NCBI GenBank assembly: GCA_003667865.1
Contig: CP033051.1
Coordinates: forward strand, 4,223,001 to 4,287,000
Direction of reading: 5' to 3'
DNA: 64,000 bases
Source of the DNA: Rossellomorea marisflavi
Lineage (GTDB): Bacteria > Bacillota > Bacilli > Bacillales > Bacillaceae_B
This document shows, piece after piece, positions 9,131 through 17,934 of the stretch; the stretch's first letter is position 1; each line of letters starts with the position of its first letter. A program made the position numbers and the translations under genes. The notes below the pieces were generated by a model. That model did not search any database. It worked only from the letters and a program-made list of their open reading frames with translations, and had not been told where the DNA came from.

Positions 9131-10324
9131 CTATCTCATCATCATGGTTATATTTCCAGCTGCTATCATGACAGTAATACTAAGGAAAAACATAAAAGAC
9201 ACAATTGCTAAAGCTGCAAATACATATATAACACTTTTGGAAATAATATCTAAGCACGTGATAACAGGACCCCCACCTAAGGGCTGAAGCAATGCTGCTG
9301 CTAGCTTGTAGATAAAGGCAATCATCAAAATCTTAACGGCAGGAAAGGCAGCAATGATCAAAACAATCCCAACACCTGCTATACCTACCGTATTCTTTAA
9401 TAATACTGATGCACTAATGACTGTATCAGCAGCATCAGTAAACATTCTTCCTATAACTGGGACAAAGTTTCCTGTGACAAATTTGGCAGTGCGAATTGTA
9501 ATTCCATCTGTAATAGCAGATGTAGCACCTTGTACAGATATAACTCCTAGAAAAACAGTCATAAAAACACCTAATAAGCCAATACTCCAATTGCGTAATA
9601 AGCTTGCTAATTGTGTGACTTTATAATGCTGTGACAATGTACTTACGATATTAAGAAGTACTGAAAGAAATAAGAGTGGTAACACAACATTCTGGATTAA
9701 TAATCCACTGGTATTCATTAAAAAGATGATGATAGGATGGAAAAAAGCTGCAGACGCTAGTCCACCGGATGCTGCGATCAGTGCAAGCAACAATGGAACG
9801 AGCGCTATGATGAAGTGTGTCATGGTGGAGATGGCTTCTTTCGTATAATCAATCGCAACATGAAAACTATTTAAAGCAATAATGATGAGTACCATAAAAA
9901 TAATCGCATACGCAACCTTACTAACGTTTCCATTCTCAAAAGAATTCTGTAACGACTGCAGAAACATACTGAATATGGTTAGCATGATTAAGGTTCCTAA
10001 AAGCTTCCCATTCATCACCAGTTCCTGAAAAGCAAAATGGAATATGCCTGAAAACCACGCTTTAAATGAGAATTTCTTTTCCCCTTTTATAAAATCAATT
10101 AAACTACCTTTCTGACTTTCTGGAAGGTACCCTCCATAATCGTTGACAATGCTTGTCCAATATTGCTTTAGTTCCTCAATACCTAGGCGATCAATTTGTT
10201 CATCTATCATTTTTTGCTGTACTTCTTCTGACAGTGGCACCGTATCATCTTCTGCTTGTACAGCCTCTCCGAATAAAAAGACGACCAAGAACGCAATGAG
10301 TATCAACTGTATTTTTTGCCGCAA
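9131..10324 (-). CDS. spoIIIAE: Stage III sporulation protein AE
   Basis: Polytopic membrane component of the SpoIIIA channel. About 397 residues: a signal-peptide-like N-terminus ending AVQAED, a soluble segment to about residue 95, then seven or more hydrophobic helices, with the conserved region around GGLASAAFFHPIIIFLMN and PLGGGPVITCLDIISKSV. The best-placed start is TTG 10324, with AGAGGTG six bases upstream. A GTG three codons earlier (10333) overlaps that site. Confidence 0.93.
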   Translation of the reverse strand: MRQKIQLILIAFLVVFLFGEAVQAEDDTVPLSEEVQQKMIDEQIDRLGIEELKQYWTSIVNDYGGYLPESQKGSLIDFIKGEKKFSFKAWFSGIFHFAFQELVMNGKLLGTLIMLTIFSMFLQSLQNSFENGNVSKVAYAIIFMVLIIIALNSFHVAIDYTKEAISTMTHFIIALVPLLLALIAASGGLASAAFFHPIIIFLMNTSGLLIQNVVLPLLFLSVLLNIVSTLSQHYKVTQLASLLRNWSIGLLGVFMTVFLGVISVQGATSAITDGITIRTAKFVTGNFVPVIGRMFTDAADTVISASVLLKNTVGIAGVGIVLIIAAFPAVKILMIAFIYKLAAALLQPLGGGPVITCLDIISKSVIYVFAALAIVSFMFFLSITVMIAAGNITMMMR

Positions 10325-10349
10325 TGATTTCACCTCTTTGACAACGCCC

Positions 10350-10742
10350 TTATCCTTGAGGAATCATATTGATAATGGTCTCAATGATTACTGTTAGAAT
10401 CGGGACGGCCATTGCTAAAATTAGTATTTTCCCTGCTAGTTCTACTTTTGCTGCGATTGCCCCTTGACCTGCATCCTTCGTAAGTTGAGCTGCGAATTCG
10501 GCAATATAGGCGATACCAATGATTTTTAGTATTGTTTCAACATAAATTAGGTTGACATTTGCATTTACTGCTAATTTTTCAATCATACGTATAATTTCTT
10601 GAATTTGATCTACTAAAAAGAGAAAGATCGAACATCCGACAAATACAACGAGTAAAAATGCGAAATTTGGTTTTTGTTCTTTTATTATGAGAGCTAAAAA
10701 GGTAGATATGAGTGCAATCCCTACGATTTTGATAATATCAAT
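10350..10742 (-). CDS. spoIIIAD: Stage III sporulation protein AD, apparent ATT start
   Basis: Small multi-helix membrane protein of the SpoIIIA channel, 130 residues. The C-terminal half, starting at an internal ATG (10586), has no ribosome-binding site. The conserved first half (IDIIKIVGIALISTFLALI then KEQKPNFAFLLVVFVGC) lies upstream in frame with no ATG, GTG or TTG between the spoIIIAC stop and residue 53. A GGAGGG site lies 7 nt before an ATT codon at 10742, matching the family N-terminus within two residues. ATT is therefore the likely start. Family length is about 133. Confidence 0.88.
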   Translation of the reverse strand: MDIIKIVGIALISTFLALIIKEQKPNFAFLLVVFVGCSIFLFLVDQIQEIIRMIEKLAVNANVNLIYVETILKIIGIAYIAEFAAQLTKDAGQGAIAAKVELAGKILILAMAVPILTVIIETIINMIPQG

Positions 10743-10757
10743 CGGATATCCCTCCTT

Positions 10758-10964
10758 CTAACCCTGGAATAAAAAGACAGATTTAATTTTCTGGAATAAG
10801 TCGTCCACAATGGAAGCAACCATAAATAAGATATAAATAAATCCAAACAGAGTAACCCATTGTGCATACTCTTTTTTTCCTACTTGTTCTAAGATTGTGT
10901 GAAGAAATGCAACAACAATACCTACCCCTGCAATCTTAAATATCACATCAACTTCGATCCCCAT
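10758..10964 (-). CDS. spoIIIAC: Stage III sporulation protein AC
   Basis: 68-residue membrane protein with two helices (about 8-27 and 36-55) and the family motif KEYAQWVTLFGFIYILFMV. Component of the SpoIIIA complex in the mother-cell membrane. ATG 10964 has AGGAGGG upstream. 18 bp follow spoIIIAB, and spoIIIAD follows after 15 bp. Confidence 0.95.
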   Translation of the reverse strand: MGIEVDVIFKIAGVGIVVAFLHTILEQVGKKEYAQWVTLFGFIYILFMVASIVDDLFQKIKSVFLFQG

Positions 10965-10982
10965 TTTTGTCCCTCCTGATTT

Positions 10983-11498
10983 CTAGAGCAATAAGATAAT
11001 GAGCAGTAACCCTGATAAGAACCCTAAACTTTTTGTCATTTTTTCATATTTCTGTTGTTTATCTAATGCCTCAGCTTCTTCACGCTCTAAATGCTTCAGC
11101 GCTAGGAAAATATGCTTTTGCTGAGTAACTAAGTCATGCTGACCTAAGTTTTCACCAAATTGCTTTAATATTTCATATTCACCAGATCGGAATGCTGTTA
11201 ACTTCCATACCTCGTTAAGGCTTTCTTCCCAGGCTCGTTTTACCGTGATGTCATGCTCAGTTAACTTCTTAGAAAATGCTTCAAATAACCAAGATACAGG
11301 CTTTTGAAGCTGACTAGAAATCTTTCTTGATGCTTCATGTAATGGGGTATGACTATACATAATCTCTGCTTCAAGTGCTTGAAGAGCAACCTTTAAAAGT
11401 CTCAGCTGTCTTGGACGTTCAGTCAGATATTTAGAAGCTTCAAACCCCGCCCATGACGTCGAGAGTAAGATAAAAATGGCTCCAATAACCTTCACCAT
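10983..11498 (-). CDS. spoIIIAB: Stage III sporulation protein AB
   Basis: 171 residues: N-terminal membrane helix (1-20), central helical cytoplasmic domain with RPRQLRLLKVALQALEAEIMY, and a C-terminal membrane helix (SLGFLSGLLLIILLL). The fold resembles the GspF-type platform protein and works with the SpoIIIAA ATPase. The start ATG follows the spoIIIAA stop directly (TAAATG). Confidence 0.96.
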   Translation of the reverse strand: MVKVIGAIFILLSTSWAGFEASKYLTERPRQLRLLKVALQALEAEIMYSHTPLHEASRKISSQLQKPVSWLFEAFSKKLTEHDITVKRAWEESLNEVWKLTAFRSGEYEILKQFGENLGQHDLVTQQKHIFLALKHLEREEAEALDKQQKYEKMTKSLGFLSGLLLIILLL

Positions 11499-12422
11499 TT
11501 ACGTTACACCCACCTTGGAATGAAGTGATACCCCTTTGGTGTTAAGGACATCCTCGATGACACCGGGGTGTTGATCTCGTTTCAACAAAACGTAACGATC
11601 AATTGTTTGCAAATCCAAAATTTTTCTCAATGTTGGCCTCTTATAAATATCCTGGTACGATGAACCGTGTGTTGTCATCATTAATGTTATTCCTGCATTG
11701 ACAGCCTCAAGAATGGCTTGTCCATCTTCTTCTCTACCAATTTCATCTATAATTAGAACATCTGGGCTCATTGAACGAATTAACATCATCATACCTTCTG
11801 CCTTCGGACACGCATCTAAAACATCCACGCGTGGCCCAAACTGTAGCTGTGGAACACCTTTCACGCAACCAGCAATCTCTGAACGTTCATCCACAATCCC
11901 AACCTTTTTTGGTGGAATCCCTTTCTCTGGAATTCCCGTTGAAATAATTCTGGCTAAATCCCTCAAGATCGTAGTCTTTCCAGATTGTGGGGAACCAACA
12001 AACATGGTATGAAGCCATTGTTCACGATATAGTAATGGCACCATCTTTTCTGCAATGCCAATCTTTTCTCGAGCAATTCGAATATTAAAGGATGATAAGT
12101 TTCGGATTCCCTTAACCTGTCCTCCTTCTAAGATCACTTTTCCTGCTAGTCCAACACGATGACCACCTTCTACTGTGATATATCCTCTTTTAAGCTCTTC
12201 TTCAAGAGTATAGAAAGAATACTTAGATAGTTTATTCATTAAATGTTCACAGTCTTCTGACGTAACAATATAAGGAAAAAATTTCGCATCCCCCCGAATC
12301 GTCACCTCCAAAGGACGATTGGTACGCACACGGATTTCTTCCATCATGTCAATTAATGTTTCCGGAAGAGTCAATATTTGTTCTGATATGCTACTAGGTA
12401 ATATGGCTACGATATTTTTCAT
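11499..12422 (-). CDS. spoIIIAA: Stage III sporulation protein AA, AAA-type ATPase
   Basis: Cytoplasmic ATPase thought to power the mother-cell-to-forespore channel. 307 residues, secretion-ATPase (GspE-like) fold: Walker A GSPQSGKTTILRDLA, the DERSEIAG motif, Walker B PDVLIIDEIGR, and MTTHGSS. It is the first gene of the operon. A -10-like CATAGAAT lies about 45 bp upstream as in sigma-E promoters, but I could not place a -35 at the right spacing. yqhV, which precedes spoIIIAA in B. subtilis, is absent. Confidence 0.97.
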   Translation of the reverse strand: MKNIVAILPSSISEQILTLPETLIDMMEEIRVRTNRPLEVTIRGDAKFFPYIVTSEDCEHLMNKLSKYSFYTLEEELKRGYITVEGGHRVGLAGKVILEGGQVKGIRNLSSFNIRIAREKIGIAEKMVPLLYREQWLHTMFVGSPQSGKTTILRDLARIISTGIPEKGIPPKKVGIVDERSEIAGCVKGVPQLQFGPRVDVLDACPKAEGMMMLIRSMSPDVLIIDEIGREEDGQAILEAVNAGITLMMTTHGSSYQDIYKRPTLRKILDLQTIDRYVLLKRDQHPGVIEDVLNTKGVSLHSKVGVT

Positions 12423-12712
12423 TAAACCTCCTCCTTGTACATGTCCTCTGATATAAAATGTATTCTATGTTTGAAAGAATATGACAAGAAGTAGAATAGT
12501 AGAAAATATTTAAGTAGATATGGGAGGTATTCAAGTCGGTTTCTTGATGTAGTTTGTTTCGAGGCTGTGGTTAGGCGTTTTTGAGGAGGTAAGGATCTAT
12601 AACTTAGTTAGCATTTCGATAACTCATTAAGATATATGAAATACATGACTTCGGTCAGATAAAATGAAAATTTAGCACGTAGAAGCCATTAATACGTATA
12701 CAAAGAAATAGA

Positions 12713-12753
12713 CCAAGCAATATCGGTAATCTTCCAATTACGATATTGCTTGG
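12713..12753. repeat. Perfect 13-bp inverted repeat in intergenic region
   Basis: CCAAGCAATATCG (12713-12725) and CGATATTGCTTGG (12741-12753) are exact reverse complements around a 15-nt loop. There is no T-tract on either strand, so this is not an ordinary terminator. It sits 25 bp from the cluster of short repeats at 12779-12958. Confidence 0.6.
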
Positions 12754-12778
12754 CCTAGAGCTAACGTTGTTGATTGGT

Positions 12779-12958
12779 GCGGACATTTATTCCGTTATTT
12801 TAAGAAAAGACGTATATTTATTGAAGTTTGAGGACATTTATTCCGTTATTTAATGAGATTTGCACGAATTCAGCTGAAATATTGATGAATAACGGAATAG
12901 ATGTCCGCTACTTCCCGAAAAATCCTGTTCTTTTAGTACATAACGGAATAAATGTCCG
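12779..12958. repeat. Symmetric cluster of four GGACATTTATTCCGTTAT repeats
   Basis: The unit GGACATTTATTCCGTTAT occurs at about 12780 and 12832 in one direction, and as its reverse complement at about 12889 (one mismatch) and 12941. Spacings are 53 and 52 bp, mirrored around 12870, where a short palindrome TTCAGCTGAA sits. The whole block is therefore a long imperfect palindrome of about 180 bp, MITE-like in form. The rest of the 12423-13076 gap shows no gene. Confidence 0.75.
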
Positions 12959-13025
12959 TTGATACGTTATACAAAACTCCAATATCCCAACATTATAAGC
13001 AAAACCCAGAAAACCTTCATACTTT

Positions 13026-13064
13026 CAAAAGCAAGAGGCTAACAAGTAAATGTTAGCCTCTTGC
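13026..13064 (-). terminator. Intrinsic terminator of efp
   Basis: Stem GCAAGAGGCTAACA paired with TGTTAGCCTCTTGC (13031-13064) followed on the minus strand by a T-rich tail, 13 bp after the efp stop. Confidence 0.9.
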
Positions 13065-13076
13065 CTCTATCATTTA

Positions 13077-13634
13077 TTATGCACGAGATACGTAAGATCC
13101 GTCTGTTGTATTAATTACTAGTTTGTCTCCTTCGTTTACGAAGAAAGGTACGTTTACAACAAGACCTGTTTCAACTGTTGCTGGTTTAGAACCACCAGAA
13201 GCTGTATCGCCTTTGATACCTGGTTCTGTTTCTGTAACAGTTAACTCAACTGTGTTTGGTAGTTCAACACCAAGTGTCTCTCCTTGATACATCATGATTT
13301 GAACTTCCATGTTTTCTTGCAAGTATTTTAGTTCGTACTCGATTTGGCCAGAAGGTAATTCAATTTGCTCGTAGCTTTCATTATCCATAAAAATATGCAT
13401 GTCACCGTTTGCATATAAATATTGCATTCTACGGTTATCAATTTGAGCTTTTCCTACTTTTTCACCAGCGCGGAACGTTTTTTCCTGAACCGCTCCTGTA
13501 CGCAAGTTACGTAGTTTTGAACGTACAAATGCTGCTCCCTTACCTGGCTTTACATGTTGGAAATCCATTACACGCCAGATCCCATTGTCAACCTCGATTG
13601 TTAAACCTGTGCGAAAATCATTTACTGAAATCAT
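13077..13634 (-). CDS. efp: Translation elongation factor P
   Basis: Relieves ribosome stalling at polyproline stretches. 185 residues, three beta-barrel domains, starting [16 protein letters not shown]. The tip loop [12 protein letters not shown] places the lysine at residue 32, which is 5-aminopentanolylated in B. subtilis EF-P. The C-terminal signature [20 protein letters not shown] is present. It follows the Xaa-Pro peptidase by 38 bp and ends at a strong terminator. Confidence 0.98.
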   Translation of the reverse strand: MISVNDFRTGLTIEVDNGIWRVMDFQHVKPGKGAAFVRSKLRNLRTGAVQEKTFRAGEKVGKAQIDNRRMQYLYANGDMHIFMDNESYEQIELPSGQIEYELKYLQENMEVQIMMYQGETLGVELPNTVELTVTETEPGIKGDTASGGSKPATVETGLVVNVPFFVNEGDKLVINTTDGSYVSRA

Positions 13635-13672
13635 TCTATGTCCTCCTAGTCGTAACTAATTCCATTCGGAAA

Positions 13673-14731
13673 TTATAAGATAATTAGATCTTTGGGTGAG
13701 TGAATAAGTGTTTCATTTGAGTCTTCTGTAATAATTGTATCATCTTCAATTCTGACGCCACCAATACCTTGTAAGTAAATACCTGGTTCAACAGTGACAA
13801 TCATTCCTGGTTCAAAGACTACATCAGAGTTTTTGGAAAGTCCTGGTCCTTCATGAACTTCAAGCCCGATTCCGTGACCAAGCGAATGTCCAAAGTACTC
13901 ACCATAACCCTTTTCTGTTATGTAATCACGCGCAATTGCATCAGCTTCTTTACCTGTCATGCCCGGTTTAATTTGATCCATACAACGCAGTTGGGATTCT
14001 AGAACAATATCATAGATTTCTTTAAGTTTGTCTGATGGTTCACCTACAGACACTGTACGTGTCATATCAGAACAATATCCTTTATAATATGCTCCAAAAT
14101 CTAAGGTTACAAAATCACCTTTTTCGATAACCTTCTCACTCGCAACACCGTGTGGCAAAGCAGAACGATATCCAGACGCGACAATAATATCGAAGGAAGA
14201 CGAAGCAGCTCCACTCCTACGCATGAAGAACTCTAGTTCATTTGAAACGTCTAATTCTGTTACACCTGGTTTAATATAATCTAATATATGTTTAAATGCA
14301 GCATCCGCAATGTCTGCAGCATCCCTTATAATCTTAATCTCATCCGGGGTCTTAATCAAGCGCAATTTTTCTACGACGCCCGCAATGGCTACAAGCTCTG
14401 TCTTAAGTGTTGAACGATATAAGTCATACTGAGAGTAAGTCATATAATCCTTTTCAAATCCAAGGTTTTTAATCCCTAGCTTTTCAACTTGGTCTGCAAC
14501 CTCTTGTTGGATTGGGCCCTTATGCTGGATAATCTCAAATTCTTTTGCTTGTTCAGCAGCTTGTTCTGTATAACGGAAGTCTGTTATAAGGATTGCTTGA
14601 TCCTCCGTTATTAATGCAACACCTGATGAACCTGTAAAGTTCGTCATATAGCGACGATTGTGCTTGCTCGTTAGTAGCATTCCATCAATGTTGTTCTTTT
14701 TAAATGTTTCTCTTAATTTTTGTAATTTCAT
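13673..14731 (-). CDS. yqhT: M24-family Xaa-Pro aminopeptidase (YqhT)
   Basis: Metallopeptidase releasing N-terminal residues before proline. 352 residues: N-terminal creatinase-like domain (1-125) and a pita-bread catalytic domain with the metal ligands seen in TLDFGAYYKGYCSDMTRT (two Asp), GHSLGHGIGLEVHEGP (His), VEPGIY and GVRIEDD (Glu). The ATG overlaps the aroQ stop as ATGA, and efp follows. Confidence 0.95.
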   Translation of the reverse strand: MKLQKLRETFKKNNIDGMLLTSKHNRRYMTNFTGSSGVALITEDQAILITDFRYTEQAAEQAKEFEIIQHKGPIQQEVADQVEKLGIKNLGFEKDYMTYSQYDLYRSTLKTELVAIAGVVEKLRLIKTPDEIKIIRDAADIADAAFKHILDYIKPGVTELDVSNELEFFMRRSGAASSSFDIIVASGYRSALPHGVASEKVIEKGDFVTLDFGAYYKGYCSDMTRTVSVGEPSDKLKEIYDIVLESQLRCMDQIKPGMTGKEADAIARDYITEKGYGEYFGHSLGHGIGLEVHEGPGLSKNSDVVFEPGMIVTVEPGIYLQGIGGVRIEDDTIITEDSNETLIHSPKDLIIL

Positions 14732-15180
14732 ACATGATCCACTCCCTTAATAAAATGTATTAATCCCATTAATGCTAGCTCATAGCCATACAAGTCAAGT
14801 CCAACGATTTGACCAACGGAAACCTCTGCTATAACTGAATGATGGCGGAACGGTTCCCTTTTATGTACGTTGGAAATATGTACTTCTATCACTGGAGTCT
14901 TTACCGATGCAACAGCATCCCTCAATGCATAACTATAATGTGTAAAGGCACCGGGGTTTACTATAATCCCTTCTATCCCCTCATCCTCTGCATTATGGAT
15001 CCAATCAATCAGGTCACCTTCATGATTCGATTGCTTGCATTCAAGTTCATATCCAATGTCTTGTGCAACCTGTTGTAATCTGGACTCTACTTCAGCAAGC
15101 GAAGTCTTCCCATACACTTCTGGCTCTCTCTTACCAAGACGATTTAAGTTTGGTCCGTTTAATAGTAGTAGCTTTCTCAT
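14728..15180 (-). CDS. aroQ: 3-dehydroquinate dehydratase, type II
   Basis: Third step of the shikimate pathway: dehydrates 3-dehydroquinate to 3-dehydroshikimate. 150 residues with the type II signatures LLLNGPNLNRLGKREPEVYG (catalytic Tyr), NPGAFTHYSYALRDA, EVHISNVHKREPFRHHS (catalytic His) and GLDLYGYELAL. The AGGTGA ribosome-binding site lies just after a terminator-like hairpin. aroK for a later step of the pathway is at 32200. Confidence 0.97.
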   Translation of the reverse strand: MRKLLLLNGPNLNRLGKREPEVYGKTSLAEVESRLQQVAQDIGYELECKQSNHEGDLIDWIHNAEDEGIEGIIVNPGAFTHYSYALRDAVASVKTPVIEVHISNVHKREPFRHHSVIAEVSVGQIVGLDLYGYELALMGLIHFIKGVDHV

Positions 15181-15194
15181 TGTTATGTATCACC

Positions 15195-15228
15195 TAAAAA
15201 AATAGAATGTTCATCATGAACATTCTAT
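15195..15228 (-). terminator. Terminator or attenuator hairpin against the aroQ ribosome-binding site
   Basis: Perfect 12-bp stem ATAGAATGTTCA with TGAACATTCTAT, 3-nt loop, then seven T on the minus strand. It is 15 bp from the aroQ start, so no promoter fits between. It ends yqhR transcripts, or forms an attenuator in the aroQ leader. Confidence 0.8.
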
Positions 15229-15298
15229 CATAAAGCATATGATGATACCTACCAAATACTCTGAAAAAAGAAAAAGCTTCATTTCCTTTTACAAGTAA

Positions 15299-15329
15299 AT
15301 TATAGCATTTTACACTCATCATGTGTGAA
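15299..15329 (-). promoter_or_regulatory. Candidate promoter of aroQ-yqhT-efp
   Basis: Minus-strand TGCTATAAT is an extended -10 (15304-15299), with a weak -35 TTCACA 19 bp upstream. A transcript from here must cross the hairpin at 15195-15228 before aroQ. Confidence 0.45.
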
Positions 15330-15375
15330 GTTGTTCACTATTCAACTATGTGTTTTATTCGGGAGTGAGTATGTT

Positions 15376-15945
15376 TTACTGAACAACCTCATCGCTTCTT
15401 TCTTTTTCATCTTGATGACGAAGTTCGTTTTCCTCGTAAGATATAGAATAACCAACAAAAAGGCCGAATAGAGCATATAAACAAGCATTTGTAATGATGG
15501 TGTCATATTCTAAATCTGTAAATGCTGGCATACTCGGGAATAATGGCTTTAATATGAAGAAAACAACAAGAAACAACCCTAAGCCATATGCAATCCCTAC
15601 CCACATTGACGTTAGTTTTCTCATTAGTCCATAGTATACAAGCGCAACACCAATTGACAAGATTCCATAGGCAAGTATTGAAATAACTATTCCTATCCAT
15701 GTATCCTTCCAATCCCCTACTGCCCAAGGCTCTAAGATAATGTTTGGCTCAATTTTAGTAAACGAGAAGAAATAACAAAGATAGCCGATTGCACTCCATA
15801 GTATTCCTCCAAACAACCCGGTAACAACGACCATTGCAATAAAGGATAATGGCTTATCAGATTGATTTTGTTCAAGCTTCGGATTGGATTTCCCTTCATT
15901 TCTTAATTGGTCAAATTTCTCCTGTTGATTTTTATTATCTGCCAT
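15376..15945 (-). CDS. yqhR: Conserved membrane protein YqhR
   Basis: 189-residue membrane protein of unknown function, conserved in Bacillaceae beside aroQ. A charged N-terminus of about 40 residues is followed by four hydrophobic helices and a charged C-terminal tail (YEENELRHQDEKERSDE). The start ATG 15945 (MADNKNQQEKF) has GGAGGTG seven bases upstream. A longer frame to 16044 has no ribosome-binding site. Confidence 0.85.
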   Translation of the reverse strand: MADNKNQQEKFDQLRNEGKSNPKLEQNQSDKPLSFIAMVVVTGLFGGILWSAIGYLCYFFSFTKIEPNIILEPWAVGDWKDTWIGIVISILAYGILSIGVALVYYGLMRKLTSMWVGIAYGLGLFLVVFFILKPLFPSMPAFTDLEYDTIITNACLYALFGLFVGYSISYEENELRHQDEKERSDEVVQ

Positions 15946-16556
15946 GAAAGAACACCTCCATTTTGTATTATGTCCAAAAGCTATAAACACTTGCATCATT
16001 TTCCTTTTTAAATCATTAATATGAAATGAAAAAAATTGAAACATTTATTTAGCTTATTTACACGGAAGGTTGAGCCGTATAGAAACGATCTTACTTTACG
16101 TTTGTATTCATTGATCAGATATCTCGAAAAACACAAATAAGGATAGAAGTGGTAGATACTAACTATCCTTCGCCGCTAGGAATACTCTTTAGGTGTATCT
16201 TTTTCCTATGCTTAAGAGTAGATTTTTAGTAGAATAAAGAATAAGCTTTTTAATCTTTTGAAAAATTGAAGTATAATGTTATGAAAATTGCATGAAAGAT
16301 TCATGCAATTTCTTTAAACAATCTCCATATAAATAGGGTAATCATGTAAATGTTGTTACTAAAACTTTACATGTATACGTCCAATCATTCTTGCTATTCT
16401 TACATGGTCATAAATGGTAAAAAAGTAAAAATACGATTAGAACTAAGAAGAGTTGTCTAATATATTATTATAAGATTAGGATAATTACAGCATTTTACCC
16501 CATAGTCTTACTCATCATCATTTTGATGCTCATATTGCGTGAAGGAGGTGGCTTTC
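15946..16556. other. Divergent intergenic region yqhR/yqhP with a hairpin
   Basis: 611 bp without a convincing gene. It contains a perfect 11-bp inverted repeat AAATTGCATGA (16285-16295) with TCATGCAATTT (16301-16311), not followed by a T-run, which may be an operator. yqhQ, found next to yqhR in B. subtilis, is not present. Confidence 0.5.
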
Positions 16557-16907
16557 ATGAATGCTCGCTATTTGCTTATTACTGGTCTAGGCCTGCTCGC
16601 TATCCTTGGATTAGGCTCCGTCCTTATAAGAGATCCATTAAGCTTGATTAGAAATCTAATTATTTCAGCTGTTATCATCGGGATTTTTGTTCTAATCTAT
16701 CGCAAATGGATTAGTGGAAAGCCCAGCAATAAAGAGCAGAAAGCATTTACTAAGGCAGCAAAGCAATCTAAGAAAAAAATTAAAAACAAATCAGCACTTC
16801 CTAGTCACAATGTTTTGAATGCTAAAAAGAAAAGTAGAAAAAAATCAACTGCAAAGTTGACTGTAATTGAAGGAAAGAAAAACAAAAAAAATCGAGCCTC
16901 TTTTTAA
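16557..16907 (+). CDS. yqhP: Small membrane protein YqhP
   Basis: 116 residues: two closely spaced hydrophobic helices (about 5-25 and 32-50), then a highly basic Lys-rich tail that probably stays in the cytoplasm and may contact nucleic acid or phospholipid. Start ATG 16557 follows AAGGAGGTGG. A GTG 18 bp upstream lies within that site. Name by position and general likeness to B. subtilis YqhP. Function unknown. Confidence 0.72.
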   Translation: MNARYLLITGLGLLAILGLGSVLIRDPLSLIRNLIISAVIIGIFVLIYRKWISGKPSNKEQKAFTKAAKQSKKKIKNKSALPSHNVLNAKKKSRKKSTAKLTVIEGKKNKKNRASF

Positions 16908-16919
16908 GCTCGATTTTTT
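16885..16919. terminator. Shared bidirectional terminator yqhP/yqhO
   Basis: AAAAAATCGAGC pairs with GCTCGATTTTTT. The hairpin contains the yqhP stop codon and touches the yqhO stop, so both convergent genes end in it. Confidence 0.88.
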
Positions 16920-17799
16920 AGTGCCATTTTTTCAAAAATTCCTCTGCTTGCGTCTTTCCAAACTGTATCAGTGTATTTTTTTTCTCATCCGTTAACTCAA
17001 ATTCAGTTGACAAGACTCCCTCATTGGGAATAAATATAATATTCTTTTCATGTCTTCTTGCTATATATCTTGCATCATGAGCATCCTTCATTGTTTGAAA
17101 TAAAGCTTCATAAAGATTAATGGCATTCTTAATGTTATTTTTTGGACGTTCAGTATATTTATAGCTCAATTTAATACCAATTACAGGTCTTGTTAATTTT
17201 GTATTTTCTCGATCAAATAACCACATTGGAAAATTACTCAGAATTCCTCCATCAGCAATAAAACTAGTTCCTTCTAATGAGCGAAGTCTTACAGGTTCAA
17301 AAAAATACGGTAGACAAGCACTCATTCTAATTGCTCTAGCCACAGGAAAAGTTTCTTTAGGTATTCCATACTTTTCAAGATCATCCGGGAGTACTAACAA
17401 TCTACCGTTTGATAAATCAGATGCAATAACACGCAAGGACTGTGGTGGAAGGTCTGCAAACGTATAAACCCCTTTTAGCCTTAATTTTTGTTCGATCCAT
17501 TTTTCCAGTGCATCTCCTTTATAAAGACCAAGTTTCCAATAAACTCTTATCCACTTTAATATTGGCAAAGACCATAATATGTTTGTTGAATCCAGTAGGG
17601 TATCAACATTGATTTCATCCATTAATTCAATAACCTCTTTACTTTTGTAGCCTGAGGCAATAAATGCAGCTAATATAGCTCCCGCACTTGTACCTGCAAC
17701 ACGCTTAAAACGTAAGCCCTTTTCTTCAATCGCCTCAAATGCACCAATAAGAGCAAGCCCTTTAATTCCTCCTCCAGAAAAAACACCATCGATGTCCAT
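16918..17799 (-). CDS. yqhO: Patatin-like phospholipase (YqhO)
   Basis: Predicted serine acyl hydrolase. 293 residues with a full patatin dyad: oxyanion loop SGGGIKG (8-14), nucleophile elbow GTSAGAI (Ser38) and ADGGILSN carrying the catalytic Asp. Arg-rich region YIARRHEKN near the C-terminus. No signal peptide, so it acts in the cytoplasm or on the inner leaflet. The start ATG has AAAGGA upstream. Confidence 0.92.
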   Translation of the reverse strand: MDIDGVFSGGGIKGLALIGAFEAIEEKGLRFKRVAGTSAGAILAAFIASGYKSKEVIELMDEINVDTLLDSTNILWSLPILKWIRVYWKLGLYKGDALEKWIEQKLRLKGVYTFADLPPQSLRVIASDLSNGRLLVLPDDLEKYGIPKETFPVARAIRMSACLPYFFEPVRLRSLEGTSFIADGGILSNFPMWLFDRENTKLTRPVIGIKLSYKYTERPKNNIKNAINLYEALFQTMKDAHDARYIARRHEKNIIFIPNEGVLSTEFELTDEKKNTLIQFGKTQAEEFLKKWH

Positions 17800-17892
17800 A
17801 GGCTCAATCCTTTTTATTATGTCTTTCTACATATTTATACGGTTAGAGGCGTTTTAGAATGAGATTTTCAGGCTATTCTAATTTCACATTAT

Positions 17893-17924
17893 AAAAAAGA
17901 AGAGGATTTTTCGCCTCTTCTTCA
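17893..17924 (-). terminator. Intrinsic terminator of nrdJ
   Basis: GAAGAGGC pairs with CCTCTTC across a short A-rich loop and is followed by TTTTTTAT on the minus strand, just after the nrdJ stop. Confidence 0.88.
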
Positions 17925-17934
17925 GAATTGATTA

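Noticed and set aside
12423..12500. Sigma-E promoter of spoIIIAA
   Set aside because: Expected biologically, and CATAGAAT is present, but no -35 lies at the right distance, so it is not listed as a feature.
12779..12958. CRISPR array
   Set aside because: Only four copies, two in each direction, spaced unequally from a central axis, and no cas genes. It is an inverted repeat cluster.
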